Assembly: GCA_032620915.1 (NCBI GenBank)
Contig: CP136052.1
Span: 651,001-715,000 of the forward strand
Source: Oscillospiraceae bacterium NTUH-002-81
Lineage (GTDB): Bacteria; Bacillota; Clostridia; Lachnospirales; Lachnospiraceae
Reading direction: 5' to 3'
DNA: 64,000 nt
Of the stretch, positions 35,640 through 43,745 are shown one piece after another. The first letter of the stretch is position 1; every line of letters begins with the position of its first letter. The notes under the pieces were generated by a model, which made no database searches, had not been told where the DNA came from, and saw only the letters and a list, made by a program, of their open reading frames with translations. The translations under genes and the position numbers were made by a program.

Positions 35640-35842
35640 CGGGAACAGCTTGCAGCGCAAGGTGTTTCCGGGCGGCAAGTCCACAAAGGGGTAGCTGGCG
35701 GCAGCCAGCGCAGGGGAAGTGTAGCTTCCCCTGCGATGATTGGAACAGATTGAAAATCTGCGGAAATCATCTGCTCCCTGCAAGGGGCTTCCGGCAGGAC
35801 GCAACGCACCGGCTTGACCGGTGTATAGTTGCGCCCTCTTTC
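35640..35842 (+). other. oriT of the outer element (RSF1010/MobQ-like) and preceding hairpins
   Basis: CACCGG-CTTGA-CCGGTG (35807-35823) is followed directly by TATAGTTGCGCCCTC. RSF1010-type origins have an inverted repeat followed by TAAGTGCG/CCCT, so the nick is predicted between G35833 and C35834. The inner element has the same arrangement at 47437-47475. Upstream, GCAGGGGAAG/CTTCCCCTGC (about 35709-35732) and CAGATT/AATCTG hairpins occur. A MobQ-type relaxase is present, which fits. Confidence 0.75.
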
Positions 35843-35878
35843 AGAGGGGCAGTCCACGGGCTGCGGCTCTGAAAGCAA

Positions 35879-36199
35879 TTATGACCGTTCCCGGTCTGGC
35901 TCTTTTCTCTTGGGATGTGGCTTTTCCGTCCTCGCCTGTGCCTTGGCTTCGGCAAGCCTGCGCCGGATGGAATTGTCCCGCTTCTGGATAAAACGCTGCT
36001 TCGTATCAGCGATAAAGCGGCGGCACTCCGGCTCCGGTATGGCGTCCAGCTTTCGGATGGTATTCTCCACAATCTCCCTCGTCTGCCGGTCACGGATAAC
36101 CGGCACGATTTCTTTCAGCCCCGCAAGGGTTTCTTCCTTCGTACCGGCGGCGTACTGATAGACCATAGCCAACTCGTCTTTAGAAAAATTCATCTTCAT
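35879..36199 (-). CDS. Transposon-transfer assisting (TTRAP-like) protein
   Basis: Protein of 106 aa. Its first 35 residues (NFSKDELAMVYQYAAGTKEE) resemble the TTRAP family found beside mobilization genes of Tn4451-like elements. The C-terminus is strongly basic (Lys/Arg) and may bind DNA. It overlaps the DUF3847 gene by 4 bases (ATGA). Family assignment is by N-terminal pattern only. Confidence 0.6.
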   Translation of the reverse strand: MKMNFSKDELAMVYQYAAGTKEETLAGLKEIVPVIRDRQTREIVENTIRKLDAIPEPECRRFIADTKQRFIQKRDNSIRRRLAEAKAQARTEKPHPKRKEPDRERS

Positions 36200-36495
36200 T
36201 CTGCGCCCTCCTTCTCTGTGCCGTTTCCGGCGAATACTTTTTCCATAAGCTGACGGGTGCTGTCCTGACGGAACAGCAGCTTCAAAAATACGCTGACCTG
36301 TTCATCCGTGATGGCTTCCGGGTGGGGAAGGTAGCTTTCCAGCATGGCGGCTCTGGTGCAAAGCCGGTGCGTTCGTTCCTTCCGTGTCAACGTCTTTATC
36401 TGGTGTTCCAATATTTTTTCTTCATGCTGCGCCCTCCGTAGCTTCTTTTCCGTTTTCTCTATCTCCTGATTGAGTTTTTCCAGCTTTTCATTCAT
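36196..36495 (-). CDS. DUF3847 family mobilization accessory protein
   Basis: Protein of 99 aa with an N-terminal coiled coil (about 1-40), the motif RKERTHRLCTRAAMLES, and a C-terminal helix pair. The inner element has a homologue (45221-45538) with RKQRTHRLITHGAAIES in the same place next to its relaxase. DUF3847 proteins are almost always beside MobL relaxases and may act as the MobC-like oriT partner; this is inference. Overlaps its upstream gene by 4 bases. Confidence 0.78.
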   Translation of the reverse strand: MNEKLEKLNQEIEKTEKKLRRAQHEEKILEHQIKTLTRKERTHRLCTRAAMLESYLPHPEAITDEQVSVFLKLLFRQDSTRQLMEKVFAGNGTEKEGAE

Positions 36496-36830
36496 AAGCG
36501 GCTGTCCTCCTTCCCCGGAATGAGTACATATATTTTGTTGGGTTCCCCGAAGCCCTGACGCACTCGCAGTATCAGTCCAGCGTCCTCCAATTCATTCAGG
36601 GAACGCTTCACGGTCATGGTGCTGCGGGCAAGTGCCGCCGCCAGTTCCACGATGGGGAAATGGATAAATAAAATCCCGTTGGCGTCCTCTATGCCGGACA
36701 GGAAAACAATATCCAACATCCGGGCGTACATGACTTTGGCGGTGCTGCTGATCGGGAGCCGCAGCATGGCTCTCGGCAGCGGCATACAGGGCGGCAGGGT
36801 GGTGTCTGCGGTCATAAATTCAACTTCCAT
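36492..36830 (-). CDS. Replication initiator A-like winged-helix protein
   Basis: Protein of 112 aa resembling the N-terminal helix-turn-helix half of plasmid RepA-type initiators: SSTAKVMYARMLDIVFLS, then an HTH with LARSTMTVKRSLNELEDAGLI. It is short compared with full initiators, so it may be a regulator instead. First gene in a tight four-gene run with DUF3847 and TTRAP, all overlapping by 4 bases. Confidence 0.65.
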   Translation of the reverse strand: MEVEFMTADTTLPPCMPLPRAMLRLPISSTAKVMYARMLDIVFLSGIEDANGILFIHFPIVELAAALARSTMTVKRSLNELEDAGLILRVRQGFGEPNKIYVLIPGKEDSRL

Positions 36831-37022
36831 TCAATCGGTGTCCTCCTTTGCTTTTCGTTTTGAGCGTTTGGAAAGATAATGGGGGCAGTCCACAATGACC
36901 GCCCGGAAACTCTGTTTGCAAGTGCGCTGGCATTTCCGGCAAAGGTCGTTGTACGTTACCCGCCCCCGTTCATTGAGGAAGAAGGACAGTTCCAGCTTCC
37001 TCTTTTTCGGCATTCTCGGCAT
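36831..37022 (-). CDS. Small basic Cys-rich protein of IMEs
   Basis: Protein of 63 aa with four cysteines spaced as CRKCQRTC...DCP, probably binding one zinc ion, and a basic C-terminus (SKRSKRKAK). The inner element encodes a clear homologue at 47521-47712 (LCRKCQHQCKQSFRVVVVDC). Conservation in both elements beside the transfer genes suggests a nucleic-acid-binding accessory role. No known function. Confidence 0.7.
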   Translation of the reverse strand: MPRMPKKRKLELSFFLNERGRVTYNDLCRKCQRTCKQSFRAVIVDCPHYLSKRSKRKAKEDTD

Positions 37023-37556
37023 GGTGCCTCCTTAAACAAAAAATCCGCCCATTTCAGCCGTAACAGCCGCAATAGACGGATAGCAGATTTTAGTGTCGTG
37101 TTTCGGGGCGATTTTCAAGGAAAAAGCGGCCATAGAGCCGCCCGGAAATCCCCCATAGTATTACGGATAGGGCAGACTATGCCCTATCGGATTGTTGTGT
37201 TTCAGTATCAATTCGGTGTTCATTTTCGCCGGTTCTCCCTGATGTCGTTCCTGCCCCTGGCTCTCACAACGGCGTTTCGCTCCCTTTGGTACGCTCGTTG
37301 CGGTCAGGGTTCCTCCATTTCCCTTCCGCAAGTCGTTGCGCTACATCGCCGGGGAGCATATCCCATACAGGCCGGTCATTCGATTGGAATAATCCATCGA
37401 TGAACTAAGCCCATTATGGCACATTTTTGAGCCTTCTCCCGTATATCCACAAAGTAGGAAAACCGCCCCGAAATCGAAAATTTCCACGATTGCGGAACAG
37501 GTATGGTATAATGAGATGGATGGCGGCAGCCAGCCGCAGGAAGGAGCGATGTATCT
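37023..37556. other. Intergenic region before the XRE regulator
   Basis: About 530 bases without a convincing gene. It contains GGGCA-ATAGTCTG-like hairpins (GATAGGGCAGACTATGCCCTATC, about 37164-37186, quoted in two arms GATAGGGC/GCCCTATC) and an extended -10 promoter TGGTATAAT (37504-37512) for the plus-strand XRE gene. The motif TTTCGG..GATTTTCAAGG near 37104 recurs at 47770 in the inner element. Confidence 0.45.
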
Positions 37557-38378
37557 ATGAAAACCCGCATTTCCGTACAGGAGCGCCTGAAAGATTTACG
37601 GGTGGAACGGGGCTTAAATCTGGAAGAACTGGCGCAGGAAACCGGCATTTCAAAATCAGCCCTCGGCAGCTATGAAAACGACAACGATGAATACAAGGAA
37701 ATCAATCACGGCAGCCTGTTGAAGCTGGCAGACTTCTATAAAGTGTCCGTTGACTATCTGCTCGGCCTTACCAACAACCGGAAATATGAAAACACGCCGA
37801 TAGAAGAACTGCATTTGAGTGATGAAGTCGTGGAACTGCTGAAAAGTGAACGCTTCAACAACCGGCTGCTGTGTGAGATTATTTCCCATGAAAAATTCAA
37901 GGAACTGCTGGCAGACGCAGAAATCTATGTGGACGGAATGGCAACCATGCGTTTCCATGACATGAACATCTCGCTGGCTGCTGTGCGGGCTATGATACTG
38001 GAAGCACATCCCGAAGCGGTGGCAGACCGGGCAATCAAAGTATTGGAAGCCGGTCAGGTAGAGGAAGAAGATTTCTTCTGCCATGTGACGCACAAAACAT
38101 GGGACGTCATTCTTCACGACATACGCAAGGCACACGAAAATGACAGCGAAAGTGCGCCAGATACCACGCCCGCCGATGAACTGATACGGGAAGTGCAAAA
38201 AGCCATGCAATCGCCGGGGGACAGGGTTCAGCAATTCACGGAGATATTCTGCAAGGCGTTCCGGCTCAAATATAAGCGGCTCTCACAAGAAGAACAGAGC
38301 CTTTTGAAGAAGCTGTTCAAGAAATCTCCGCTGATAAAACAGTCTGGTATGAACTTCCGGCGCAGGCCGTGGAAATGA
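37557..38378 (+). CDS. XRE-family transcriptional regulator
   Basis: Protein of 273 aa with an N-terminal helix-turn-helix (LRVERGLNLEELAQETGISK, then LGSYENDNDEY), followed by a long helical region of unknown fold. It is the only rightward gene of the outer element and is divergent from the mobilization run, so it may control that operon. ATG 37557 follows GAAGGAG. The promoter is the extended -10 at 37504-37512. Confidence 0.85.
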   Translation: MKTRISVQERLKDLRVERGLNLEELAQETGISKSALGSYENDNDEYKEINHGSLLKLADFYKVSVDYLLGLTNNRKYENTPIEELHLSDEVVELLKSERFNNRLLCEIISHEKFKELLADAEIYVDGMATMRFHDMNISLAAVRAMILEAHPEAVADRAIKVLEAGQVEEEDFFCHVTHKTWDVILHDIRKAHENDSESAPDTTPADELIREVQKAMQSPGDRVQQFTEIFCKAFRLKYKRLSQEEQSLLKKLFKKSPLIKQSGMNFRRRPWK

Positions 38379-38382
38379 AAAA

Positions 38383-38424
38383 CTGCCGTTGTGGGAATGG
38401 GTGTTCCTGCAACGGCAGCTTTAC
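38383..38424 (+). terminator. Terminator after the XRE gene
   Basis: CTGCCGTTG (38383-38391) pairs perfectly with CAACGGCAG (38410-38418), followed by CTTTAC. Confidence 0.7.
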
Positions 38425-38449
38425 AGTTAATTATTTTTATGTTTCTCCA

Positions 38450-39055
38450 TCAATTATTATTGAGTATGTCAGCAATGACTTCTGGTGCATCTTTGTTAAT
38501 CTCATGCCCTGCACCGGGGACTATTTGCAAAGTTGCTTGAGGAAGTAACTCATTTAACTTCTTTGACGCTTTTAGATTGGCGCTATCTTTTTCACCGCAC
38601 ACAATAGTGACAGGACAAGTAACCCTATTTAATTGCGGAGTGAAATCCAATGAACGCATTGAGTGAGATAGCTTAATCGTATCAATTTTTGATAGCCCCA
38701 TGTTTTCAAAACTCTTGCCGGGCATACAGCGGAACAGGAGATTTTGAAAATCTATCAGTAATGTTGGTACTTTGTATTGTGCGCCAACTAAGACCAGTGA
38801 AGCTACTTTATCCCCATGACGAATAGTGAAATCGAGGGCGAGTAGCGCCCCTAACGATAGGCCACAAATATAAAGCGGATCTGTTGTATTAGAATACTGC
38901 TGTTCCAGTTCAGCTAAAATCCGGGAGTAGGATATTTCATTTCCTGTTGAAGAAAAAAGTTCCGGGCATTCAACACTGGAAGTTGAAAGCTGGCGCACTA
39001 CCTCTTTCCAGTCTTGCGCTGTTTGTCCCAATCCGTGTAAAAGAACTGTTTTCAT
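38450..39055 (-). CDS. Alpha/beta hydrolase
   Basis: Protein of 201 aa with the alpha/beta-hydrolase fold: oxyanion strand LLHGLGQTAQDW, nucleophile elbow CGLSLGALLA (Ser at about 69), acid-strand VTIVCGEKDSANL and catalytic His in GAGHEINKDAPE. It overlaps the XRE-membrane regulator upstream by 4 bases, so the two form an operon that the inner element has split from its promoter. Substrate unknown. Confidence 0.88.
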   Translation of the reverse strand: MKTVLLHGLGQTAQDWKEVVRQLSTSSVECPELFSSTGNEISYSRILAELEQQYSNTTDPLYICGLSLGALLALDFTIRHGDKVASLVLVGAQYKVPTLLIDFQNLLFRCMPGKSFENMGLSKIDTIKLSHSMRSLDFTPQLNRVTCPVTIVCGEKDSANLKASKKLNELLPQATLQIVPGAGHEINKDAPEVIADILNNN

Positions 39056-39745
39056 TTTTTGTCTGTTACATCCCCTTTCCTATGGTAAAGCAAATAATCT
39101 ATCCCGAAGCATACAAGAGAGAGTGTAAGGGTAATTCCGCTGTTGAATATGTCAGACGTAAAATCAAACTGGACTTGTGGCAAAAAATAAGCTGAAATAT
39201 GGGTAATTGCAATCGGCACTGGTATCAAAACCAGAAGGGTAAAACCAAATGCCCGCCACAAATTTTTCGCACACTTGCGGAAAATCCAGTATATTATCCA
39301 GATAGCAGCAATCGTAATCAGTGTTATGCAAATGCCCAAAGTGAATATAACTGACTTATTCAATAGCAAGGACAAGATTGCCAGTAATGGGATAGGGATG
39401 GCACTGACCGTAACTAAGGTTTTCAAAACGATTTTCGTTCTGGAAATCAGGCTTGGAAGTATCATAAGCCATGCGGCTATGATTGAAGCAGCGGCAATCA
39501 GTGACCATGATAAACTGTCCGAAGTAAAATAGTCGCAAATCAGGCATACGCAACCAGCAACAAGTGCTGCCGCAGAAACGATTACCAAAATAATACGCTT
39601 GCTTCTTTCGGATAAACGATAATTACGCTTCTTATATGGTAACTCATCTGGTTCGGTCATTTCATCTTTAATAAGATAGTCCGAGGATACATTGAAAATG
39701 TCGCTAAGCTGGGCTATAAAATCTAAATCAGGGAGCGATTGTCCC
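39052..39745 (-). pseudogene. 3' part of XRE-membrane regulator, cut by the inner element
   Basis: Encodes the end of the DNA-binding domain (QSLPDLDFIAQLSDIFNVSS in frame) followed by about six hydrophobic helices and an end overlapping the hydrolase gene. The first half is at 57208-57317. Rejoining at the shared GGGA gives KWELGQSLPDLDF, a normal family sequence. The remaining part has no start codon of its own at the junction; an internal ATG at 39660 could give a DNA-binding-less membrane protein. Confidence 0.85.
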
Positions 39746-39786
39746 GTTTCCCTTAGTTAAAGATATTGTTGGGTAAAAAAGAAAGG

Positions 39787-41409
39787 TCAGTCGATTTTGC
39801 CGATAAAGCGGTAGTAGATTTCTACTTCCTGCTCACGGCTTCCGTCCTCACCCTTGACAGCTTCATGGACGGTTATCTTTTCAATCAGAGTGTTCAGAAG
39901 TTCTGCGGTCAGCTCCACAGGGTTGACATACTGCTTCATCAGGGCAATCCACTTTTCAGCGTCCGTTGCGGTCTGTACGGCGGCTTCCATTGTTTCGTGA
40001 AGCTGCCGGATTTTTGTTTCAAGCTCTTTTTGCTCGTTCTGGTACTTCTCGGAAAGCATATTGAAGTTATACTCGGTAATGCGTCCGGCAGACCAGTCCT
40101 CATACATCTTAGCAAACAGCCCGTCAACCTCGGCTTTGCGCTTCTCTGCCTTTTTCAGCTCCGCAGCCTGCTTTTTCTTCGCAAAGGTTCGTTCTTTGTC
40201 GCTGGCATTGAGCAGCTGTTTCAACAGCTTGTCCTCGTCTTTCTGTGCCAGTACAGACCAGTATTGCAGTCTCGTAAGCACATAGGCATACAGCACATCA
40301 TAGCGGATATAGTGCATGGAGCATTGACGCAGTCCCTGTCCGTTCTTGCTGCAATGGTAGTAGCCGTAAGGGTTTTTATTCTGTTTGTTTTCCCCATAGG
40401 CTAAAGACCAGCCGCAGTCAGCACATTTTATCAGTCCTGCAAAAATCTGTGTCGTACCGTTTCTGCGTTTCCTGCGTCTGCTGGCAATCAGCTCCTGCAC
40501 CTTTTGGAACGCTTCCTCGGAAATGATGGCTTCGTGGGTATTCTCCACACGATACCATTCTTCCTGCGGCTTCCGCACTTTCTTCTTGTTCTTGAATGAA
40601 ATGTTGCTCTGCTTGTTGTGGACGCTGTGACCGATGTAGGTTTCCTCTTTCAAAATGCTCTTGACCTGTGCAATCGTCCACGCATAGGCTTTTTCTGCGG
40701 GCGCACCGGCGTAGATATTTGCAAAAGTCCCGTACCTGTCATAGTTCAGCCAGCCGGGGGTAGGTACTTTTTCTTCCACCAGAATCCTTGTAATGCTGGC
40801 AGCTCCCCGTCCGTGTACGGCAAGGTCAAAAATCTTCTCCACAATCCAGCGGGTTTCCGGGTCAATCAGAAGATGACCTTTTTTGTCCGGGTCTTTCACA
40901 TAGCCCAGCGGTGCATAGGCTCCATAGTGTGCGCCATTGGCAAACCTTGTGTGCATGGCAGCCTTGACCTTTTTGCTGGTCTGGCGGGCGTGCATCTCAT
41001 TCAGGATGTTCAAGAACGGGGCAAGCTCGCTTTCTCCGTTGAGCGTGTCCACATTGTCATTGATGGCAATGTAGCGTACACCCTTGCTGGGGAAATAGAT
41101 GTCCGTGTACTGTCCGGTCAGGATGTAGTTTCTTCCCAGACGGGATAAATCCTTTGTGACAACGCAGTTGATTTTCCCATCCTCGATGTCATCAATCATT
41201 CTCTGGAAGCTGGGACGCTCAAAATTCGTTCCGCTCCATCCATCGTCAATGTACTCGTCTGCCACGGTCAGCCCATGCTCGGCGGCGTACTGCCGTAACA
41301 TCATGCGCTGAGTCTGGATGCTGCCGCTTTCGCCCTGTAATTCATCGTCACGGCTCAGTCTCAAATAAAGTGCTGTGTTATAAATCGTTGTATTGTATGG
41401 TTGTTTCAC
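39787..41409 (-). CDS. Large serine recombinase of the inner element
   Basis: About 540 aa. Resolvase domain with NTALYLRLSRDDELQGESGS (catalytic Ser in YLRLS) and DLSRLGRNYILTGQY; zinc ribbon CADCGWS ... C ... QC; coiled coil about 395-470. It resembles the outer recombinase in layout but is clearly a different lineage. The start GTG 41409 follows GGAGGA; an upstream extension runs through an inverted repeat and is unlikely. It lies 22 bases inside the left terminal repeat, as expected for the integrase. Confidence 0.93.
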   Translation of the reverse strand: MKQPYNTTIYNTALYLRLSRDDELQGESGSIQTQRMMLRQYAAEHGLTVADEYIDDGWSGTNFERPSFQRMIDDIEDGKINCVVTKDLSRLGRNYILTGQYTDIYFPSKGVRYIAINDNVDTLNGESELAPFLNILNEMHARQTSKKVKAAMHTRFANGAHYGAYAPLGYVKDPDKKGHLLIDPETRWIVEKIFDLAVHGRGAASITRILVEEKVPTPGWLNYDRYGTFANIYAGAPAEKAYAWTIAQVKSILKEETYIGHSVHNKQSNISFKNKKKVRKPQEEWYRVENTHEAIISEEAFQKVQELIASRRRKRRNGTTQIFAGLIKCADCGWSLAYGENKQNKNPYGYYHCSKNGQGLRQCSMHYIRYDVLYAYVLTRLQYWSVLAQKDEDKLLKQLLNASDKERTFAKKKQAAELKKAEKRKAEVDGLFAKMYEDWSAGRITEYNFNMLSEKYQNEQKELETKIRQLHETMEAAVQTATDAEKWIALMKQYVNPVELTAELLNTLIEKITVHEAVKGEDGSREQEVEIYYRFIGKID

Positions 41410-41439
41410 GGTTAAAAATCCTCCTTCAAAAAGAAACAA

Positions 41440-41487
41440 CCCACGCTTATACAATACTCGCTGGTACAAGTATATCATAAGCGTGGG
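41440..41487. repeat. 11-bp inverted repeat upstream of the inner recombinase
   Basis: CCCACGCTTAT (41440-41450) and ATAAGCGTGGG (41477-41487) are perfect inverted copies in the recombinase 5' region. A third copy, ATAAGCGTGGG, lies at 57154-57164 near the other end of the element. Possible binding site for recombinase or its regulator, or a transcript hairpin. Confidence 0.6.
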
Positions 41488-41516
41488 CTGATTGACAGTC
41501 ATGATTCCGTATTTTT

Positions 41517-41702
41517 TCAGGAAGCGGCGGCAGCGTGCTGAATCACATCTTCCAGCAGGCTGTCAAGCGGCTTCCCGTCCTGTGCGAAATGCTCCGATAC
41601 CTTGATTCGTACTTTCCCCATGACAAAATACTGGGTGCCGTCTTTATCGGTAAGCAGGGTGCCGCTGTTTTCGTTGTTACTCTCGTTTTTGCTTTTTACC
41701 AT
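41517..41702 (-). CDS. TnpW-like small transposon protein of the inner element
   Basis: Protein of 61 aa (MVKSKNESNNENSGTLLTDK...), with the later part KVRIKVSEHFAQDGKPLDSL resembling small TnpW proteins. The ribosome-binding region TTATGGAGGTAACTGCCTAT is almost the same as that of 30366-30563, showing common ancestry of the module. Function unknown. Confidence 0.6.
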   Translation of the reverse strand: MVKSKNESNNENSGTLLTDKDGTQYFVMGKVRIKVSEHFAQDGKPLDSLLEDVIQHAAAAS

Positions 41703-41781
41703 AGGCAGTTACCTCCATAAAATAGATTATCCGGCGGGGAGCAGCCCTGCCGGAATGAAAAAATAGTTGTATATTCAGTTC

Positions 41782-41846
41782 AAGTGGCGAAGTGGCAATA
41801 CTGGCAATCTATAAAAATCCTGCCACTTGGATGTTCTTTGCCACTT
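41782..41846. repeat. Direct and inverted AAGTGGCA repeats
   Basis: AAGTGGC at 41782-41788 and AAGTGGCA at 41790-41797, with inverted TGCCACTT at 41821-41828 and 41839-41846. They lie between the TnpW-like gene and the helicase stop codon, the same relative place as the GGCAAC repeats of the outer element. Possible replication origin. Confidence 0.5.
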
Positions 41847-41848
41847 CA

Positions 41849-43726
41849 TTATGCTTTCAGAGACAGCAGCCATTGTGTACTGCTCCGCTCGGAAATCAGT
41901 TTGTTTCCCAAACTCTGCTTTGCGGTTCGGACTGTCCGGGCAGAAATGCCACGCTGGGCTGCCGCTTTGTCTATATCTGCACTTAACATCTGCTTTCCGT
42001 CTGCCAGCAGGTCAAGTATCAGCTTTTCCGCCTGTTCCGCTTTGGTTTCCGTATGCTCCACACCGGCAAGCAGCTCATCTGCGGTCATGTCATATTCGCC
42101 TATCCACTGAAAACCGTTGCCGTCCCCTAAAGAGAACGCCAGCGACTTCCCCGGCGGGGCAAGGGAGCTTTTCTCCTGTATCAGCACCCTCGTGGTGGGG
42201 TCATTCTTTACTTTGCCGATAAACAGCAGGCTGCGGACAACCGCTGTGATGTCGATGGAGCCTAAGCCCCGGTAGGTACTCTGGCTTCCGGCGACTTTGT
42301 TCAGATGCCCGATCAGGATAATGGCACAGCCTGTTTCCTGTGCGATTTCTCCCAGCTTTCGGAAAATGGGGCGTACCTCGTTTGCCCGGTTCATATCCAC
42401 ATCAGCCCCTAAAAACGCCTGCACCGGGTCGATAATCAGCAGTCTTGCATGATTCTCCCGGATAGCCCTTTCAAGCCTTTTATCAGAAAGTGTCAGCGGC
42501 TTATCTCCATCGTCAATGACCATCACCCGGTCAAGGTCTGCCCCAGCTTCCAGAAGCCGTGGCTTTACCGTATCGCCCAGCCCGTCCTCGGCGGTCTGGT
42601 AAATGACGTTGAAAGGCTCCAGCGGTTCCATGTTGGGGAGAGTACGGCGATTGGTACAGGCAGCCGCAAGCTGCATGGCAAAATAGGTCTTGCCCTCGCC
42701 GGGGTTGCCCTGTAAAATTGTCAGCTTCCCAAAAGGCAGGTACGGCTCCCACAGCCATTCCACCGCCACCTCCTGCACCTCGCTCATGCGTATCATGGGA
42801 ACGGGCGGCTCCGCTGCCGGTTCTTTCAGTGTGATTGTCTCCACTATATATTTGCGGTTTGGTATTTCCTCCCGGTGCTGCAACACTTCATTCCAGTCTT
42901 TCATAGCCGGGAGCAGACGCAGGACGGTCAAGTCCTCCGGCAGTTCAGAAGAAAGGCGGGTGCAGCCCTCGTTCCCGGCATTGTCATTATCCAGACACAG
43001 AAATATCCTGCGGATGTCCGGGCGTTCAGAAAGGAAATGCGTCAATGCTTTTCCAGCCACACCGCCCAGCGAAAGATAGCTGCGTTTCGTCCAGTCTTTG
43101 GGATAAAGGCAGATAAAGGACAGCATATCAATCGGGGCTTCAAAGACAAAGAGCTGGTCGCTGTCTCCTTGATAGCTGAAATTACAGGCTTTATCCGAAC
43201 CGCTCACATCCTGCCGGAACTGATCGGCTGTTCCCCGGCAGTGTGCATATCTGGGAATACCGGGTGTACCTTGTGTTCCGCTGTCCCGTCCTACAAACAC
43301 CACATTATGGTGGGTGTCCTCGTAAATATCCCCGGCGGCAACAAAGGTATCGACAATGCCCCGGTCAATCTTTCGTTCCTCTGTCAGATATTTTATCGCT
43401 TTTGTGTTGGTGGTATTGTGCAATGGGAGCCGGAAGTCAGGCGATGGGGCGGGGCAAGCGTCCGGCTTGCCTGCGCCTGCTTCGCCGGTCAACAGCTGCA
43501 CCGCTTCCGGGAATGACTTGCCGTAAAACTCCATCACAAAATCCACCGGATAGCCGCCCCTGCTCTGGCTGTGCCGGAACCATTTATTTCCTCGTACTGT
43601 CAGGCTGTCATGGCATTTCCAGCGGTATTCCTTTCCGCTGCGTATGAGGGTTTCTCCTTGTGACCGTAAGAAATCTTCCATATTGGTCTGATTTGCCCGG
43701 TCTATCTGTTCCTGCGAATAATACAA
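41849..43726 (-). CDS. RepA-like helicase with primase-type N-terminal domain
   Basis: Protein of 625 aa. The N-terminal third has a DUF3991-like and TOPRIM-like region (NKWFRHSQSRGGYPVDFVMEFYG; FVFEAPIDMLSFICL; FLCLDNDNAGNEG). The C-terminal half is a RecA-fold AAA_25 helicase with Walker A LQGNPGEGKTYFA and Walker B ARLLIIDPVQAFLG. The end carries a winged helix (AAQRGISARTVRTAKQSLG). Such fused proteins replicate small mobile elements after excision. ATG 43726 follows GGAGGTGAG. Confidence 0.88.
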   Translation of the reverse strand: MYYSQEQIDRANQTNMEDFLRSQGETLIRSGKEYRWKCHDSLTVRGNKWFRHSQSRGGYPVDFVMEFYGKSFPEAVQLLTGEAGAGKPDACPAPSPDFRLPLHNTTNTKAIKYLTEERKIDRGIVDTFVAAGDIYEDTHHNVVFVGRDSGTQGTPGIPRYAHCRGTADQFRQDVSGSDKACNFSYQGDSDQLFVFEAPIDMLSFICLYPKDWTKRSYLSLGGVAGKALTHFLSERPDIRRIFLCLDNDNAGNEGCTRLSSELPEDLTVLRLLPAMKDWNEVLQHREEIPNRKYIVETITLKEPAAEPPVPMIRMSEVQEVAVEWLWEPYLPFGKLTILQGNPGEGKTYFAMQLAAACTNRRTLPNMEPLEPFNVIYQTAEDGLGDTVKPRLLEAGADLDRVMVIDDGDKPLTLSDKRLERAIRENHARLLIIDPVQAFLGADVDMNRANEVRPIFRKLGEIAQETGCAIILIGHLNKVAGSQSTYRGLGSIDITAVVRSLLFIGKVKNDPTTRVLIQEKSSLAPPGKSLAFSLGDGNGFQWIGEYDMTADELLAGVEHTETKAEQAEKLILDLLADGKQMLSADIDKAAAQRGISARTVRTAKQSLGNKLISERSSTQWLLSLKA

Positions 43727-43745
43727 AATCGTCTCACCTCCAAAA

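Noticed and set aside
35505..36158. Several short frames around the outer oriT
   Set aside because: They overlap hairpins and the nick region on both strands and have no ribosome-binding sites.
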